Assembly (NCBI GenBank): GCA_947561395.2
Contig: OX387193.1
Span: 10,850,001 to 10,914,000, forward strand
Origin: Buxus sempervirens
Taxonomy: Eukaryota; Streptophyta; Magnoliopsida; Buxales; Buxaceae
Length of the DNA: 64,000 nt
Reading direction: 5' to 3'
Of this stretch, positions 23,212 through 33,660 are shown piece after piece; the stretch's first letter is position 1, and every line of letters begins with the position of its first letter. The position numbers were made by a program, and so were the translations under genes. Below the pieces are notes generated by a model. That model was not told where the DNA came from. It did no database searches and worked only from the letters and a program-made list of their open reading frames with translations.

Positions 23212-25523
23212 TGTAAAACCCCGAATTTTTGTTATTTATTTTTAAGGAAATAATTAATAAATTATTTATTTATATAGTGTTTTTTTTAGGTGAAGATTAT
23301 TCAAGGACAATTTGGGAATTTTATAATTTTGAACTTATGTAAAATTAAGGGTAAGTGTGTTTATATTATAGATTATAGTGAATAAATACTATTTAGAAAC
23401 TTTATTTGAAATGAGTAAAGTGGTGTTGATTTTTTTTTAGTAGCTAATTAATTGAATAAGGGTTGATAGGATGTTAGTGTAGGGCTTTCAATGGTGGAGC
23501 ACTGCATCGGAATATGAAGAAGATGAAATGTTTTGCGACCGTAATAATAAAGGTCTATCCCAACGTTCAGAACAGTTACGGACTGTTCACTTTCTGAGAA
23601 ACCTAAACAGCGAAACATTAGATCTGAATTTTGGGTATTGGATCATCACGGATGAGTGAAGTTATTGACTAGGAGAAAAGAAGAGAGTGCTATCTAATTC
23701 AGTTTGATCAGAAATTCAGTATGTCGAAGGAGTTTTAGGTTGCTAAAGAATCTGATTAGAAGTTGATCTCTATCGAATTTGGATTAGCAACAATCAGGCA
23801 AGTAGCATCTTCATCTGTCTTGTTTTATTTGCATGTTCTATATTCTGTTAGAAGTTTTCTGGGTTAAGAATAAACATCGTGTTATGTTCATGTTTTGGAT
23901 CGTAAAAGTTATAGATCCTTTTAAGTTTGGTTGGATTGAATTCAAGAGTGTTTATAAATACTATTTGGATGTTTGTGAAGAGATTAGATGAGAGTTGAAG
24001 AGGGAAATAAGGTTCTGTTATTGAGGTTTTCCATTTACCGTAAATATTTGTGAAACTGGTGCCAACCTAATGGACCTGGCGCCAACCTCAAAGAGGTTAG
24101 CACCAGACCTTGAATTTGCCCATCGCTAAGTGAAAATACCTGGTGCCAACCTCACCACCAGGTTAGCACCAGATGATGTGGGTTAGCGCCAGACCTAATT
24201 TCATTGCAGCCTTGCGGCTGTTGTGATTCTTTGATTGGAACTAATTTTTAACACCTGCATCAAGTTTAAATGAGTGGATTAATGTATTGTAATGCACTGT
24301 TAATCATAGGATTGAATTAGTGGGATGAAATTATAATTTCAACACTGAATAAATCAGTGTTTTTCGGAAGTCTTGTGTTTTAGTGATATTGAATGCAAGG
24401 ACAAGGTTTGGGAAATACTAATTGTGGAAACTTGAGATGTTTCTGAATTTTATTGAGACCAGCATATCGTCACTTATAGAAATTATCATGTATGGTAAGG
24501 TTCCGGGCAAAATTGATCTTAGAATTAAGTGTTGATAAAAATTGGAGTTCTAATCTAAGGGTGTAGTCATTGGGATTATGGGATTTGAAATAATCTTTAT
24601 TTGTTTTGCTTAACATGTAATTATAAATCTGATCTGTGTTTGATTATGGATTAACCGAGTGTTTATTTGTTTCTGGTTTGATGACATGGTGACTATTCTT
24701 AAATTAGGTATCAAATGCTGTATTTCCTGTTGGAAGGTTTTAGTGAGTAAATGAATCTGAATTTGATATTGTTCATGATAAAATGTTTTCTTTTACTACA
24801 AGCATGATTTATAATACATTACATTATATATCAGAACATGTCCCGACATAATAGGGCGAGACGTAGTGTGGATCCACAATCGAGTTGTAGTGAATATTGT
24901 ATGTTTTGTTTGGATTTAAGTCTGGAGTTCCTTCATGCGTTTCCTCCATGATGGAGAGGCCTTCCATGAGGGAAGCGCTGCAGCAACTCCGTTTCCACCA
25001 TGATGGTGAGGTCACTTGAGTAATTCCGTCATGAGGGCGATGATATTGGATGTTCGAGCTGTTGCAGTGTTAGACTGGATTGTCTGGAACTCTAGTGCTT
25101 AGCCACACAAAATAGACAAACTTCACGAGTCCCAATATATATAATATTTTCCGAAGTCTGATTTGGATAAGAATTGTGATTGACGATGTATCTTCGAGAT
25201 TAGACGGATTACCCGTGGTTAATCGTCGTGTATTTTAGTCGTGCATGTTTAGAAATTAAATTAAGTATATTTGTGCATGCATTGCTACTTGTTGAGATAG
25301 TCGTATCTCACTGTTTTGTTTTGATTTCAGATATATGAGAGGACGATACAGGGGGTATATGCTTGTTTTCAGGTGAGTTGGGGAAACCTTTTTAGTTGAC
25401 TCTGATTAGATTATTGTTTACTTTCATGTTGTCTTTCACTCTGATAGCGATCCTGTGTGAAAATCTAACTCCTTGGGAACGAGTTACGGTTTATTTCACG
25501 TAACCCGGTTCTGGGGCGTTACA
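23212..25523 (+). mobile_element. Single LTR (family 3, Tekay/Del-like) in the right MULE arm
   Basis: 2312 bp, TGTAAAACCCCG... to ...GGGGCGTTACA, TSD CCACA at 23207-23211 and 25524-25528; the left arm has the empty site near 20370. The start resembles the LTR of the gypsy element at 36551 (TGTAAGACCCCG). No coding region or partner LTR is present, so it is a solo LTR. It contains a possible GC-type donor (CAG|GCAAGT, 23798), an acceptor TTTGATTTCAG ending at 25330, and the hairpin TGAGATA-GTCG-TATCTCA at 25293-25310. Confidence 0.85.
24058..24199 (+). repeat. Palindromes with a GGTGCCAACCT core in the 23.2 kb LTR
   Basis: CTGGCGCCAACCT-caaag-AGGTTAGCACCAG is followed by CTGGTGCCAACCT-caccacc-AGGTTAGCACCAG, plus single half-sites before and after. 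Stems are 13 nt with short loops. This is the family 3 counterpart of the palindromes in the other LTRs, with an unrelated core. Confidence 0.65.
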
Positions 25524-25754
25524 CCACATCTGATATATTCCATCGTAACTCTTTACGTACCTGCAATTCAAATGAATTCATCTTGGTCACTAGCAAGCGC
25601 ATATAATCAATCCAAAAAAATATTCCAACCACGTAATAACATCTCAGTCACCTATACCTTTATCAGCTCTAGTATTGCAACCTCCATATGCGTCTCTTAT
25701 AACAGTGATGGATCTCCGATATGCATCACTCAATATTTGTAACTCTTTTTGCAT

Positions 25755-26055
25755 GTGCTCTAGCGGACCAGCCACCTCCTGACAATCGAAGAATGTACCA
25801 GTAAGTGGAAGTAATGCACTCTTATTGTATATAAGGGAGTACTTCATAAACAAACCCACTGGAGATATCTCAAATAAATTACAAGCATCACTTACAAATT
25901 GATCGTACTATGTATTACCACTTATATTGAATCCATCTAAACGACTCCCCCTCCCCCCAGGTATGATACAGACTTTTCTTGCTTTATAACTATCTCTCCA
26001 TCTATATGAAAGTAGCAAAACAACGAATTCTTCGGGGGTGGTTGTGGCATATTGC
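25755..26055 (-). pseudogene. Possible MuDR-like transposase N-terminal fragment, right arm
   Basis: Mirror of 19857-20150. It gives FNISGN, a stop, YDQFVSDACNLFEIS, then the segment ending LLPLTGTFF. The C/G run is much shorter here (near 25950), so the frame relation differs between arms. Same caveats as for the left copy. Confidence 0.4.
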
Positions 26056-28330
26056 ACTCCATATAACATGTTAACAAGGTGAGCAAATGCATGATTAATA
26101 TAAACTACTTGAAATAACAACTTAGGCTATCAATTATCTACCCATACAAACCTATACCATGAGCACCTTAATCAACTTGGTCAAAATCAAACATATGAAC
26201 TGAATCGTAAAGAGAGGAAAATACGTTAATAAAAATATAGAATAATATGTATTTTATCTTAGATATGACAAAAGATATGGGTCCCATGTTTGTGCAAGCA
26301 TATTTCACAAAGAAACATCCTTTATACTTAAAGACCGACCTATATAAGGGAACTTGCGAGGACCATAGATGTTCTCGACATTGCACAAGGCACAGTTTTA
26401 ACGACACCCGTTGCTTCGTACCTCGTCCGCGTCTTGTAAGAATAAAGTAAGGATACATCAATCTTGCTTTATGTTAAATCTAACTTATCTATTATTGTAA
26501 GCATTTTCCTTTTTGTTTAATTTATCTACGTTGTTTCCATAGTAGTATAAATAAAGTAAATTAAGATAGAACTTGCATGTGATTCGTAGAAAATTCCAAA
26601 TAAGTGGTTCTTGAATGTATAAGAAAACAAAGGAGAGGATTGAGGAATTTCTTCCAAAGACACTAGAAGTCAGTTGTAGAAGAACCTAAAACTATTCCCC
26701 AAAAATCAAGTGAAACGGAACACACTTCACTGTTTAACCATATTTACATATAAATTCAAGAAAATGTTGAAGCTTACATCAAGGAGAAAAGCACCAAGAA
26801 CACAAATAATCGAAGCGAGCTCCCAATCTCTCAATCAGCCCAAAAAGCTCACCACCACCAAAAGTACAAGAGAAACAAGGCATACAAGAGCAAAGGAATA
26901 TAGGGGAAGAAGTTTTATGCTTCCAACGCTCATGAATGCCTTGGCGCACAGGTAATCGATAATAGAGACTAATCACAGAGCAAACCAAGAGCATCTAAAC
27001 AGCCTCAACCTAACATAACCAAGCAGATCAACTCAAAACAAGCCGGACCATGAGTTTTATGCTTCCAAATGAATGCCCTGATGCACAGGTAAACGATAAT
27101 AAAGACTAATCATAGAGCAAACCAAGAGCATCTAAGCAGCCTCAACCTAACATAACCAAGCAGATCCACTCAAAACAAGCCGGACCATGCATAATACAAA
27201 ACAAATCAAAATAAAACACCAAGCCAAATAATTAATGCATACAATCACACCATTGAATAATCCAATATAATATGCCTAAAATAAATTGAAACTCAATCTT
27301 GCACAGAAAGCCAAGCTAATTCACAACAGTTGTCATGGCAAGAAATAAAGCACAGTAAAACAGCACATAAAATGCCACAAAAATTAGACAACTCAAATAA
27401 AACAATCAAGATGAACCACAACAAATAACAAAATATGGGAAATTAGGAAAACCACATTAATAAGTAAGATACTGCAAATCCAGGATGTTACATATCTTCC
27501 CATACCATTAATAGCATCCTTGCAATCACAAAGAAAATAATACAGATAAAATGGGAGTGTCGAATCAACCATTCAACTGAACTTTTTTATTAAAAAATGG
27601 GCATTACGAACACCATATCCAAAATTACATGGTGTTCACGTTCCGATTCATTCGAGAATTTCTTCAAGCATTTGAAATGCATCGATTCAGAGACTAAGGT
27701 TAGATTATTCATAACTAAACGAAATGTACCACATCATGGATGGAAACCTAACAAAAATGTAGACCAAAAAATTTTCATTCTAAAAAGCAAACATATTAGG
27801 GACAATCGGTTTTTACCTTGAAGAGATTTGCTCACAACCTCTGACAAGGGAAATGTCTAGTTGAAGTGCTTCGTCAAGGCTCTCTACCGCCGTTTTCTTC
27901 TCCGACAGACAGAAGAAAATGGCACACTGTAACCGTTTCCACCAGATCTCAAGCGCCAGTGACCTCCTACAAACGAGAGACGAAAGAGATGACAATGTCG
28001 GTCAACCCCTCTCAATCGGAAGCGCCAGTGATGACAGCGGTTGTCGCCCAACACCGAGAACAAGTCTTGACGTCGCTCTGGGGTTTGTTGTATTGCTCAT
28101 GGTTTCGCACCTAATCGCTTTGCAAAAATGAGAAGATGAACCGATGGGTGTTTCAGTCGAACGAAGAGGGAAGGGCAAAATGGGGTCTTCAAAATATGCT
28201 ACAGTGTTTTTGGATCACTTGGTAAATAGTTTTGAAAAGTTGCATGTTTCGGTAGGAAAGACTTTTCAACATCTGTTTTTGTATTTACTTTTCAAAAGAC
28301 GGTCGGATTTGAAATTTTCCCAAAAGAGTT

Positions 28331-28880
28331 TGTTAAACATTTCTCTACTCCAAAAGCCTTAAGGAAGATACTGTTAACAATCAATGACAACACATAACGT
28401 TTCTCAATTGAGGGAAAGAAAAGGAAAATCTTCTAAATTCAAAATAAAAGTCCTGAAAATAAAAGAAAATTCATCGCAATAGCTATTTCGAAAAGAAGAA
28501 CAAGAACAAGAACATGATACAAACCCTAGATTGAAACCCCTAAATGCAACTCAAGAACTCCATATCAATCCCAACAAACAATCAAATTTAAATCAAAACC
28601 AGTGGAGCTCAAACAACCAACATAACATCAAAACACATAAAGAACAAATCTAGTAGCACTAATATCCCATAGATCCATGGAACAATTAGAACAAACAAAC
28701 GCCAATGAGATCGTAGAAATCAAGCCAAATACACCCAGAAGGATCAATAGTAAAAGGGAAAAAAAATATAAAATCCAACCTCGTAAGAGCCCAATGTCAA
28801 AGTTAGTTTCAATCGATTGAAACAACAAAAATCGAATCAAACACGACTAAAACATAGATAGAGAGAGAGAGAGAACTTAC
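28331..28880 (-). other. Upstream part of the DnaJ 5'UTR intron
   Basis: AT-rich sequence with no coding signal. Its first 46 bases (to 28376) match the end of the window (63955-64000). A (GA)n run lies at 28858-28874 next to the donor. Confidence 0.5.
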
Positions 28881-29100
28881 CACGCTTTAGAAAGCGGGGA
28901 GTGAGAGAGAGAAATGAAGGGACTCTTCTTCTTCTTTCCGGCTTTACGTCGTGGGAGGGGAAAATGGGTTCGAATCTTTCGTCACAAAGGACTGGACGAT
29001 TGATAAAAGCCTAAGCGGGTGGTGATTGGAGGGCAGCTGTTTTGCTTTCGTGCGAAGGAGGGAGAGATGAGATGACAAAGACAAACAGGCACTGTGTTGA
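28881..29100 (-). other. Probable DnaJ 5'UTR exon
   Basis: On the minus strand a CT-rich leader runs into CTAAAGCGTG followed by the donor GTAAGTTCTC (28880-28871). It lies upstream of, and in line with, the acceptor just before the DnaJ start codon. The outer end near 29100 is a guess; no clear TATA box was recognised. Confidence 0.45.
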
Positions 29101-29242
29101 CAGCACCTAATTTTCCCGGTTCGAGACGCCATTCCGAATATTGAGAGGCCCGGATGTAGTTATCTGACCCATTATAACATGAAGCAGCACTGTGAGGTAT
29201 AAATTTACACGTGGCAAATAATTTGAAAACCTCAATCCGCTT

Positions 29243-29402
29243 CTTGTATACCCTTTATCTACATCTTTTATATGGATCCTCCACAAGATTGTGTCATATA
29301 TCCTTTAAGTACTTAAAAAAATTATAAATACACCATTCAAGGGGCACATGGCACAATCCTATGCAGAATCCACATAAGGGGTGTAGATAAAGGATCTACA
29401 AG
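29243..29402. mobile_element. Small MITE-like foldback (160 bp)
   Basis: The two halves are imperfect inverted copies over about 50 bp, outermost CTTGTATACCCTTTATCTAC and the complement of CTTGTAGATCCTTTATCTAC. There is no coding capacity. A TSD was not clear, so the superfamily is not assigned. Confidence 0.55.
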
Positions 29403-30979
29403 ATTTTAATTGGAAATCCTCCGCATTGTTTGTTTGAATTGGTCCTCGATGTGCAGTGAGATGCCGCCATGTGAATCATCTTACGGCCTATGTTTTTCAA
29501 TGTGGAGCCCCACTTGAAACATTTACAACAATAAAAAATAATGATCGTGAGATATATGCTTCACACAGTAGCATCTCATGGTCACATCAAGGACCAATTC
29601 AAGCAAACATAGCAAACGCTTTCATTCTGTTTGCAAGGTTTTGCATTGGTTACTGCTATTGGCATCAAATTTTGTAATGTGCATGTGAAGCATCTAACGA
29701 TTAATGTTTTTTCTTTGATATAAATGATTCATGTGAGACCCACTTGAAAATACACTAACCATCATATACCTAATATGGCAACCCCAACAACACTAACCAA
29801 TACAGTATAAGGCAGTAGTAGATGTCATGCGGGGATGAGATCTTTACCGCAATGCAAACTATTAAAGCCCATGGTCAGTGTTTTTTTCATGGGGTCCCCA
29901 CCACAAACATTTACAATAGTAAGAAAAAAAAAACTAACCTTGAGATGTTCCACATGACAGCATCTCATGACTATAATAGTCTGCAATGCTGTAAAGCATC
30001 GTAGAAGATTTCATCCCATTTATAAGGATGAAGTGATGTACAGTTGTACACCATGGTTTTGTTTTGAAAATTTGGGCTAGGTTAAACTAGAATCAGTTGA
30101 CTACTGAGCCACCTATACGCATATATTTATTAGTGTCCAAGCCCAGCCCAGAACACTGCCAAACCCAACCACACCCACCCACACCACACCCCCCACCCCC
30201 CACCACGACCCCTCTCATAACTTCCTCTATTGTTTGTCAATTTTTTTATCAAAAGAAAATAAAATTTAACAAATGCAATACTAAGGGTATGATAAGGTTA
30301 GGCACAAGTTATGCCTGACTAAACTCATGTTTGATCAAGCTGGAGTTTGATTGTGATATGCAACGTAACCCCAGCCCAAACTAAAATTAACTCATTAGTT
30401 TGAGCTCTTGTTTCATAATTAGGAAGTTGCAGTCTCCTAAAGAACATGCAAATCACATAAATTTTTTTTTACCCAAAACAACCTTATAATATCTTAGTAT
30501 TATATATTTTTAGGAGGGTAGTTTGGTTTTTTTTTTTTCCTCACTTTCTAAAAGGTATCTCATATGATCAATTTTTAAGATTTCAGATATCTCAAACGAC
30601 TACTCATATCTCCTTTCTAATTATGTACGTATAGTAATGCACGTCCATTATTTATGCATGTTAATTAAGCTTTTTATTTTTATGAGGAGGAGATATGATG
30701 CCAATTTTCATTCTACATTAGAAGCGTATAAGAATTAACTAAAATTATAAAAAAATAATAATAATAAGAAAAGAAAGAAAAGAGAGAGTAGAGCAAACTC
30801 TAAATTAGCACATGTAACACGAGTCTTGCGATTTTATATGTTGACCAGAACATACATGAGCTTGACTTCCTTGTCACACTAATAATAATACTATACTACT
30901 AATATATAATCCATCTCTCTGCTGTTCACAGATACATGCAGGGTTTCTTCTCTAGCTTACAAGAGCAAGGACTAAGGAT
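29403..30979. other. Intergenic region without recognised gene
   Basis: Two diverged copies of a dispersed repeat of about 200 bp appear at 29450-29690 and 29820-30020 (shared phrases CCCCACTTGAAACATTTACA and AGCATCTCATG). A C/A-rich tract lies at 30160-30210. The rest is AT-rich, presumably including the 3' flank of the expansin gene. Confidence 0.4.
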
Positions 30980-32997
30980 TCACCAGAAGTTAACCACTGA
31001 TCTATAGGTTGCACCAGCCTCCCACCCATGTGGAATCACCTTTTCAGCGACCAGTGTCTTGCCGGAATACTTCGACCTCAACCGGATTGACAATGGAGCT
31101 TGTAATGCCGACGAAGAGTCTAGCTTCCACACAGCTCCCCATGAATGTTGCATGGCCTTCCAGTCACCAGACGTGTCCTTCAAATCCACCCCGCCAAGAT
31201 TGCCGTCCCCACCTTGAAACAAGACTACAACTGCAAAGTAGTGAGGGTTCGATCCTGAATCAACATGGAATGCAAGTTTCATTCCCGGATAATCACATGC
31301 CACACTGCAACCCAAACATGTCCCAGGGCAATAATTAACTCTCACATAATTAAATTAATTGTGAATTAAAGGATAAATTATATATTAGATGGTATATTAC
31401 TTAAGATTCTATTATGAACATTAATTGAAAATTTTGAACTACATACCGAGCGTACTGAATTTCCAAGACTCCTGCATGGCGAAGTCGATCTTCTTGTCCG
31501 GCGATCGCCATCGCTCCAAATGAAGTGCCACTCAGATCGAAATGCGCCGATTCAGATGTGCAACCAGGGCAAGAATCAGTGATGACTACCCTCACTGGAC
31601 GTCCAGAGCACGCTCGATTTTTTGTGCATCTCACCTAGCAATGAGAAAGTTCAACAGGCATTAAACATAGGCTAACATATTTACATTAAGAGTCAATAAT
31701 AATATAAAACATTTATGGAAGTTTTGTTTCATCTTTCTATATATTCTAATTGCCCTTTAACATATACTATATTCCATGCTGACAATGTAGCACATTTTTT
31801 CTTTCTCCAAGCATAAGCTTTTATATATTTTATACGGCATAAACCAAGATAAAACCATACATGACTTTGAATAGATTTTCTTTTCTTTGAATATATTTTA
31901 TGCGGCAGATGAAATGACTCTTATGAGGCCTGGCTTTTTTTGTACTGTAAAGAGTTATTTGAGCCAATTAAGTTGAATGGCATCAAAATGAGTGCTAAAA
32001 CTAAACATAAGTGGAAGAAATTGAATAGGAAAGCCGTTGGACATATTAGGTGATAGGTTGATCAAAATATCTTTCATGAATGTCTAAACCAAGGGTGAAA
32101 TATGTGTCCGCATCTATGTATGACCTGCCATATACACATGCTTAACCGTTGGACTAGAAGATATTCCAACCAGGGGCTCAAGCAAATATGCCCATCTAGC
32201 TTTCATCATGTAGCCAAAGTTGTTAATGCTTCTTATCAGCTGATGCTTACAACCTTCCAATATTATGAGTTCATGCTGAGAGGAATTTAATTCAGATGAC
32301 TTCATGGTTGCAATTATTGGACTTCGTCCATGACACGTGCCTTTTTTTTCCCTTTCTAGATTTTCATTTTTTTATTAGGAGGGACTTAAAATTAAAGATT
32401 AAGTAAGAAATGAATTAGAACAAGGGCACTACTTGGTAGCAAACTCCACATTCCTGTCCTGCACTGAATAGAGAAGGGCCAACTGCAGTAACCATGGAAG
32501 AGAAAGGAGGTTGTGACACCGAATTCCGATACCCACAAGCTCCAACTACACAAAGTTATTATTTGTATTGGTTAATCAAAACACATTTTTGTAAACCAAA
32601 GAAACACAAGAAAAAGAAAGACAATATATAAAACAAAGTAGACTACTGCAAATTAGGTCATCGTGTCAAAGACTTAAAAAGCATGTATTGGAATAGGACA
32701 AGAGAGGGCTTGTTTTCAAACATCCAAGAAGTAATGCTAAATAAAAACATGAGTTTTCAAAGCTAGAGACGTCGGAGATAAAGAATAAAGTACCAAATGA
32801 AGATAGACTTTACCATCACTTCCAGCGCCGTTGGGGCTACCATACCAAGTCGCTCCAGCTGGGGACCATTGGGTTCCGACGGTCATCAAGCCTAAGCGTT
32901 TTGTGTTAAAGCATGAGCTCAAGTTAGAGAAGCAGCACAAAGCTAGTAGAGAAGAGAGAAGAAGAGAACAGAAATTGGAGCACAGGAACTTAGCCAT
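30980..32997 (-). CDS. Beta-expansin, complete four-exon gene
   Basis: Exons are 32997-32814, 32545-32433, 31634-31447 and 31304-30980 (184, 113, 188 and 325 nt). All introns are GT-AG and phases agree, giving 269 residues, normal for the family. A hydrophobic signal peptide (about 1-29) directs secretion to the wall. Family motifs are ATWYG near 49-53, the Cys-rich ACGY and CGVCYQVRC, DSCPGC at 119-124, and HFD at 130-132 in the GH45-like domain. The C-terminal half is the CBM63-type wall-binding domain. Beta-expansins loosen cell walls without hydrolysis. Residue 62 is Val where the family has Gly (DVGACGY), caused by the first base of exon 2; the truncated paralogue at 54 kb has Gly there. 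A TATA box lies about 80 bp upstream of the ATG. Likely functional. Confidence 0.92.
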
Positions 32998-33283
32998 GGA
33001 TGCTCTATCACAAAGTACTGCAAATGCAGTTGCTACTAGTTATTTTACCTGTGTTGGTCGTTAGAAAGATTCAGGTATTTATAGACCAGGAGCACATGCC
33101 TCGTCGCTCTCATTCCCATGTGCAAATTCAATGAATTATGAAATGTTGTAGTCATACTTCTTAAGTCGTGTCGTTAATAACTTGGCTAGCTAGCTTGGCT
33201 AAAGAGGGTAAAGTTTTTCCATTCTTCTCTAGCATGGTGACATGGTTAAAGATACCTTAAAATTCTTCAATAGCATTAAACTT
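32178..33283 (-). repeat. Segment duplicated at 53724-54826
   Basis: Covers part of intron 2, exon 2, intron 1, exon 1 and the promoter of the beta-expansin. Similarity to 53724-54826 is continuous and high, introns included, so it is a DNA duplication and not a retrocopy. Confidence 0.88.
33076..33083 (-). promoter_or_regulatory. TATA box of the beta-expansin gene
   Basis: The minus strand reads TATAAATA about 80 bases upstream of the start codon. It is conserved in the duplicate at about 54625. Confidence 0.7.
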
Positions 33284-33304
33284 ATTTCTTTATCACTAGA
33301 GAAG

Positions 33305-33660
33305 CAAACCGAACCGAACCGAAACTACTAAACCGAAAACCGAACCGAAAATATATAGAGAAACCGAAATCCAAACCGAACCGAACCGAACTACATGAAA
33401 ACTATTCGGTTCAGGTTAGACCAATATATCTTATGCTCAAACAAGGGTTTTCTTTTTCGTAATATCCTTAAAGTTTAAAGGTAAACTTTGAAAGTTTAAC
33501 ATATATTATAGTTTGGTTCGGTTTATGGAAATACATGAATTCGGTTCAGTCCAGTTTAACCAAACATGCAATCCAAAACCGAACTAGTTTTGTTCGGTTT
33601 AGGGATTTTTGGACTAAAACCAAACCGAACCAAAATCGGTTTGGGTTCGGTTTTAACCGC
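33305..33660. repeat. AACCG-rich inverted repeat region
   Basis: The left side is rich in AACCGAACCG and the right side in CGGTTCGGTT, so the tract can fold back. It ends near TTGCACCCCTAA, which looks like the end of a hAT-type MITE; the left terminus is not recognisable. Confidence 0.5.

Larger units (their letters stand above)
12519..28321. mobile_element. Giant palindromic Mutator-like element (MULE) with arms of about 4.2 kb
   Basis: The ends are perfect inverted repeats: GGGAAAATTTCAAATCCG at 12519 and its complement ending at 28321. The 9-bp TSD AAAAGAGTT (12510-12518 and 28322-28330) is the length typical of Mutator elements. The whole element folds back on itself: left arm 12519-21761, loop 21762-21829, right arm 21830-28321. 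Removing three LTR insertions with one TSD copy each leaves arms of 4188 and 4175 bp and an original element of about 8.4 kb. No intact transposase is present; a possible decayed MuDR-like N-terminal fragment survives in each arm. An empty site is preserved near 63950. The element lies in the DnaJ 5'UTR intron. Confidence 0.88.
21830..28321 (-). repeat. Right arm of the MULE palindrome, carrying one inserted LTR
   Basis: Reverse complement of the left arm, with one insertion at 23212-25523. It shows uninterrupted sequence at the positions where the left arm has insertions (near 27508 and near 27160). Confidence 0.88.
12301..28880 (-). other. 5'UTR intron of the DnaJ gene, expanded by a giant insertion
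   Basis: Donor GTAAGTTCTC lies at 28880-28871 and acceptor TTTTTCAG ends at 12301. Without the 15.8 kb insertion the intron would be about 0.77 kb. Sequence on both sides of the insertion (12301-12518 and 28331 onward) is collinear with the uninterrupted copy at 63745-64000. Whether this 16.6 kb intron is still spliced cannot be told from sequence. Confidence 0.6.

Noticed and set aside
12519-28321. The large inverted repeat as a foldback of two LTR retrotransposons
   Set aside because: Its ends have no TG...CA, the TSD is 9 bp, and no gag or pol is present; the LTRs inside are later insertions with their own TSDs.
28944-29132. 62-codon minus-strand frame upstream of the DnaJ intron as a protein
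   Set aside because: It overlaps the probable DnaJ 5'UTR exon, and its serine/leucine-rich sequence reflects the CT-rich leader.
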